From Acidimicrobiales bacterium (GTDB taxonomy: Bacteria; Actinomycetota; Acidimicrobiia; Acidimicrobiales; Acidimicrobilacustridaceae), in assembly GCA_023264135.1 (NCBI GenBank), contig JALQSZ010000102.1, positions 1 through 5,823 of the forward strand: a DNA stretch of 5,823 nt, given 5' to 3'. Of this stretch, positions 4,950 to 5,823 are shown in pieces (the stretch's first letter is position 1; the number at the start of each line of letters is the position of its first letter). A program made the position numbers and the translations under genes. The notes under the pieces are model-generated. The model was not told the DNA's origin, searched no databases, and worked only from the letters and a program-made list of their open reading frames with translations.

Positions 4950-5823
4950 ATGAAGCCTGAAGATTTCGCTGACAACGATCCCTATCTGATTATCGCTGCC
5001 GATAGTCACGCGGGATTGCCCACAAACGACTATCGCCCCTACCTCGAGAAGAAGTACCACGATCAACTCGATCAGTTCCTTCTTGAACAGAAAGAACTCA
5101 TCGAAGCATCAACTCGTCTTGGTGTGCGCGACGACAAGTACGCCAAGAAATGGTTCGAGGAACACGACGAAGAGCTTGCTGGTGGCTGGGATGCCATCAA
5201 GCGCGACCAGACCCTCGATGGCGATGGTGTCGCAGGTGAAGTGGTGTATCCCGACGCCGACGCGGTTGAAAGTCGAACCGCAGTTCCGTTCGGTGCCGGA
5301 CTCGGCCTTTCCGGAGACATGGATCCGGAACTTGGACTTGCCGGAGCGAAAGCACATAACCGTTGGCTCGCCGACCTCTGTTCGACGAACCCCGAACGCC
5401 GTTGCGGTGTCGCACTCGTGCCGATTACCGGGCCGGTTGAAGATGCGCTTGCAGAAATCAAATGGGCAAAGGAGCACGGACTCGGCGCCGTGATGATCCC
5501 CGCTCGTTGGTGTAATCAGATTCCGTATCACGATCGTCGTTACGACCCCATTTGGGCCATGTGCGAGGAATACGACATGCCGATCGTTACGCATTCGGGC
5601 TCGGCCCCGCGTGAGGAATACGGCGACCTTCTCGGCATTTACGTCACCGAGGTCACCTGGTGGCCGGCGCGCCCCATGTGGTTCATGTTGTGGTCCGGTG
5701 TGTTCGAGCGCTATCCCAATCTCAAGTTCTGCGCGACCGAAGGTGGCTGCTGGTGGTTGCCGCAGCTTCTTTGGTTCTGGGATCGCCTGTGGGCAGGACA
5801 AAAAGGTTCTGAGAAACTTGGCG
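4950..5823 (+). CDS. Amidohydrolase-2 family (PF04909) protein, second of a tandem pair, 3'-truncated by the window
   Basis: The frame opens at ATG 4950 and stays open for 291 codons to the right edge. D18-x-H20 (IAADSHAG), H215 (VTHSGSAP) and E264 (CATEGGCWW) align with the metal and strand-6 residues of the preceding gene; the final strand-8 Asp lies beyond the window. Shared blocks with its neighbour include DYRPYLE near the start, KAHNRWLADLC (134-144), EIKWAKEHGL (169-178), YDPIW (198-202) and FERYPNLKF (252-260). It differs in a longer acidic and Lys-rich segment at about 37-88, before the conserved GEVVYPD strand (96-102), and in an unusually Trp-rich part at 237-281 with nine Trp. The tandem arrangement suggests either two successive steps or a hetero-oligomer; this is inference. 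Family is clear, reaction and substrate are unknown. Confidence 0.9.
   Translation, partial: MKPEDFADNDPYLIIAADSHAGLPTNDYRPYLEKKYHDQLDQFLLEQKELIEASTRLGVRDDKYAKKWFEEHDEELAGGWDAIKRDQTLDGDGVAGEVVYPDADAVESRTAVPFGAGLGLSGDMDPELGLAGAKAHNRWLADLCSTNPERRCGVALVPITGPVEDALAEIKWAKEHGLGAVMIPARWCNQIPYHDRRYDPIWAMCEEYDMPIVTHSGSAPREEYGDLLGIYVTEVTWWPARPMWFMLWSGVFERYPNLKFCATEGGCWWLPQLLWFWDRLWAGQKGSEKLG
5350..5370 (+). repeat. 21-bp identical stretch shared with the upstream paralogue (copy 2)
   Basis: Direct repeat of 4032-4052, offset 1318 bp, in the same position of the homologous motif (AHNRWL). It is internal to the coding sequence and not a mobile-element feature. Confidence 0.6.

Noticed and set aside
5109..5801. 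230-codon open frame on the minus strand opposite the second amidohydrolase
   Set aside because: It lies antisense to a well-conserved enzyme, has no recognisable motif and no Shine-Dalgarno-led start, and arises from codon bias.

Overview
The window is a compact stretch of bacterial chromosome in which all six genes lie on the + strand. Moderately high G+C, GTG use as a start codon and the gene families present suggest an actinomycete (Actinomycetota). These features include a PF10081-type alpha/beta-hydrolase, split two-gene acyl-CoA dehydrogenases and DxH-type amidohydrolase-2 proteins. An Acidimicrobiia-like environmental lineage is my best guess, but no marker gene is present to prove it.

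Layout: (1) 2-637, the C-terminal catalytic part of an Abhydrolase_9-type alpha/beta-hydrolase, running in from the left edge. (2) 648-1334, a CPBP/Abi-family intramembrane glutamic protease, 10 nt downstream. (3) 1335-1423, a short gap with a weak inverted repeat and a Shine-Dalgarno. (4) 1424-2449 and 2451-3593, two acyl-CoA dehydrogenase-like subunits separated by 1 nt. (5) 3594-3700, a 107-nt gap holding a terminator-like hairpin, a promoter-like element with a perfect 14-bp palindrome over its -10/+1 region, and a leader hairpin ending 3 nt before the Shine-Dalgarno. (6) 3701-4936 and 4950 to the right edge, two paralogous amidohydrolase-2 proteins; the second is cut by the window end.

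The most interesting reading is functional splitting. In the dehydrogenase pair the expected flavin and catalytic motifs are divided between the subunits. The first has the C-domain REQFG...SFQAVQH motif but a degraded middle domain and no catalytic Glu. The second has the middle-domain flavin motifs and a candidate catalytic Glu in FERG but lacks the REQFG segment. This is the pattern of the alpha2beta2 FadE pairs of mycobacterial sterol side-chain breakdown. A second tandem pair, the two amidohydrolases, follows under what looks like its own regulated promoter. Together they suggest a catabolic locus in which a bulky or cyclic acyl-CoA is dehydrogenated and a related carboxylated or cyclic intermediate is hydrolysed or decarboxylated. 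The substrate cannot be read from the sequence. No RNA genes, mobile elements or CRISPR arrays were seen.
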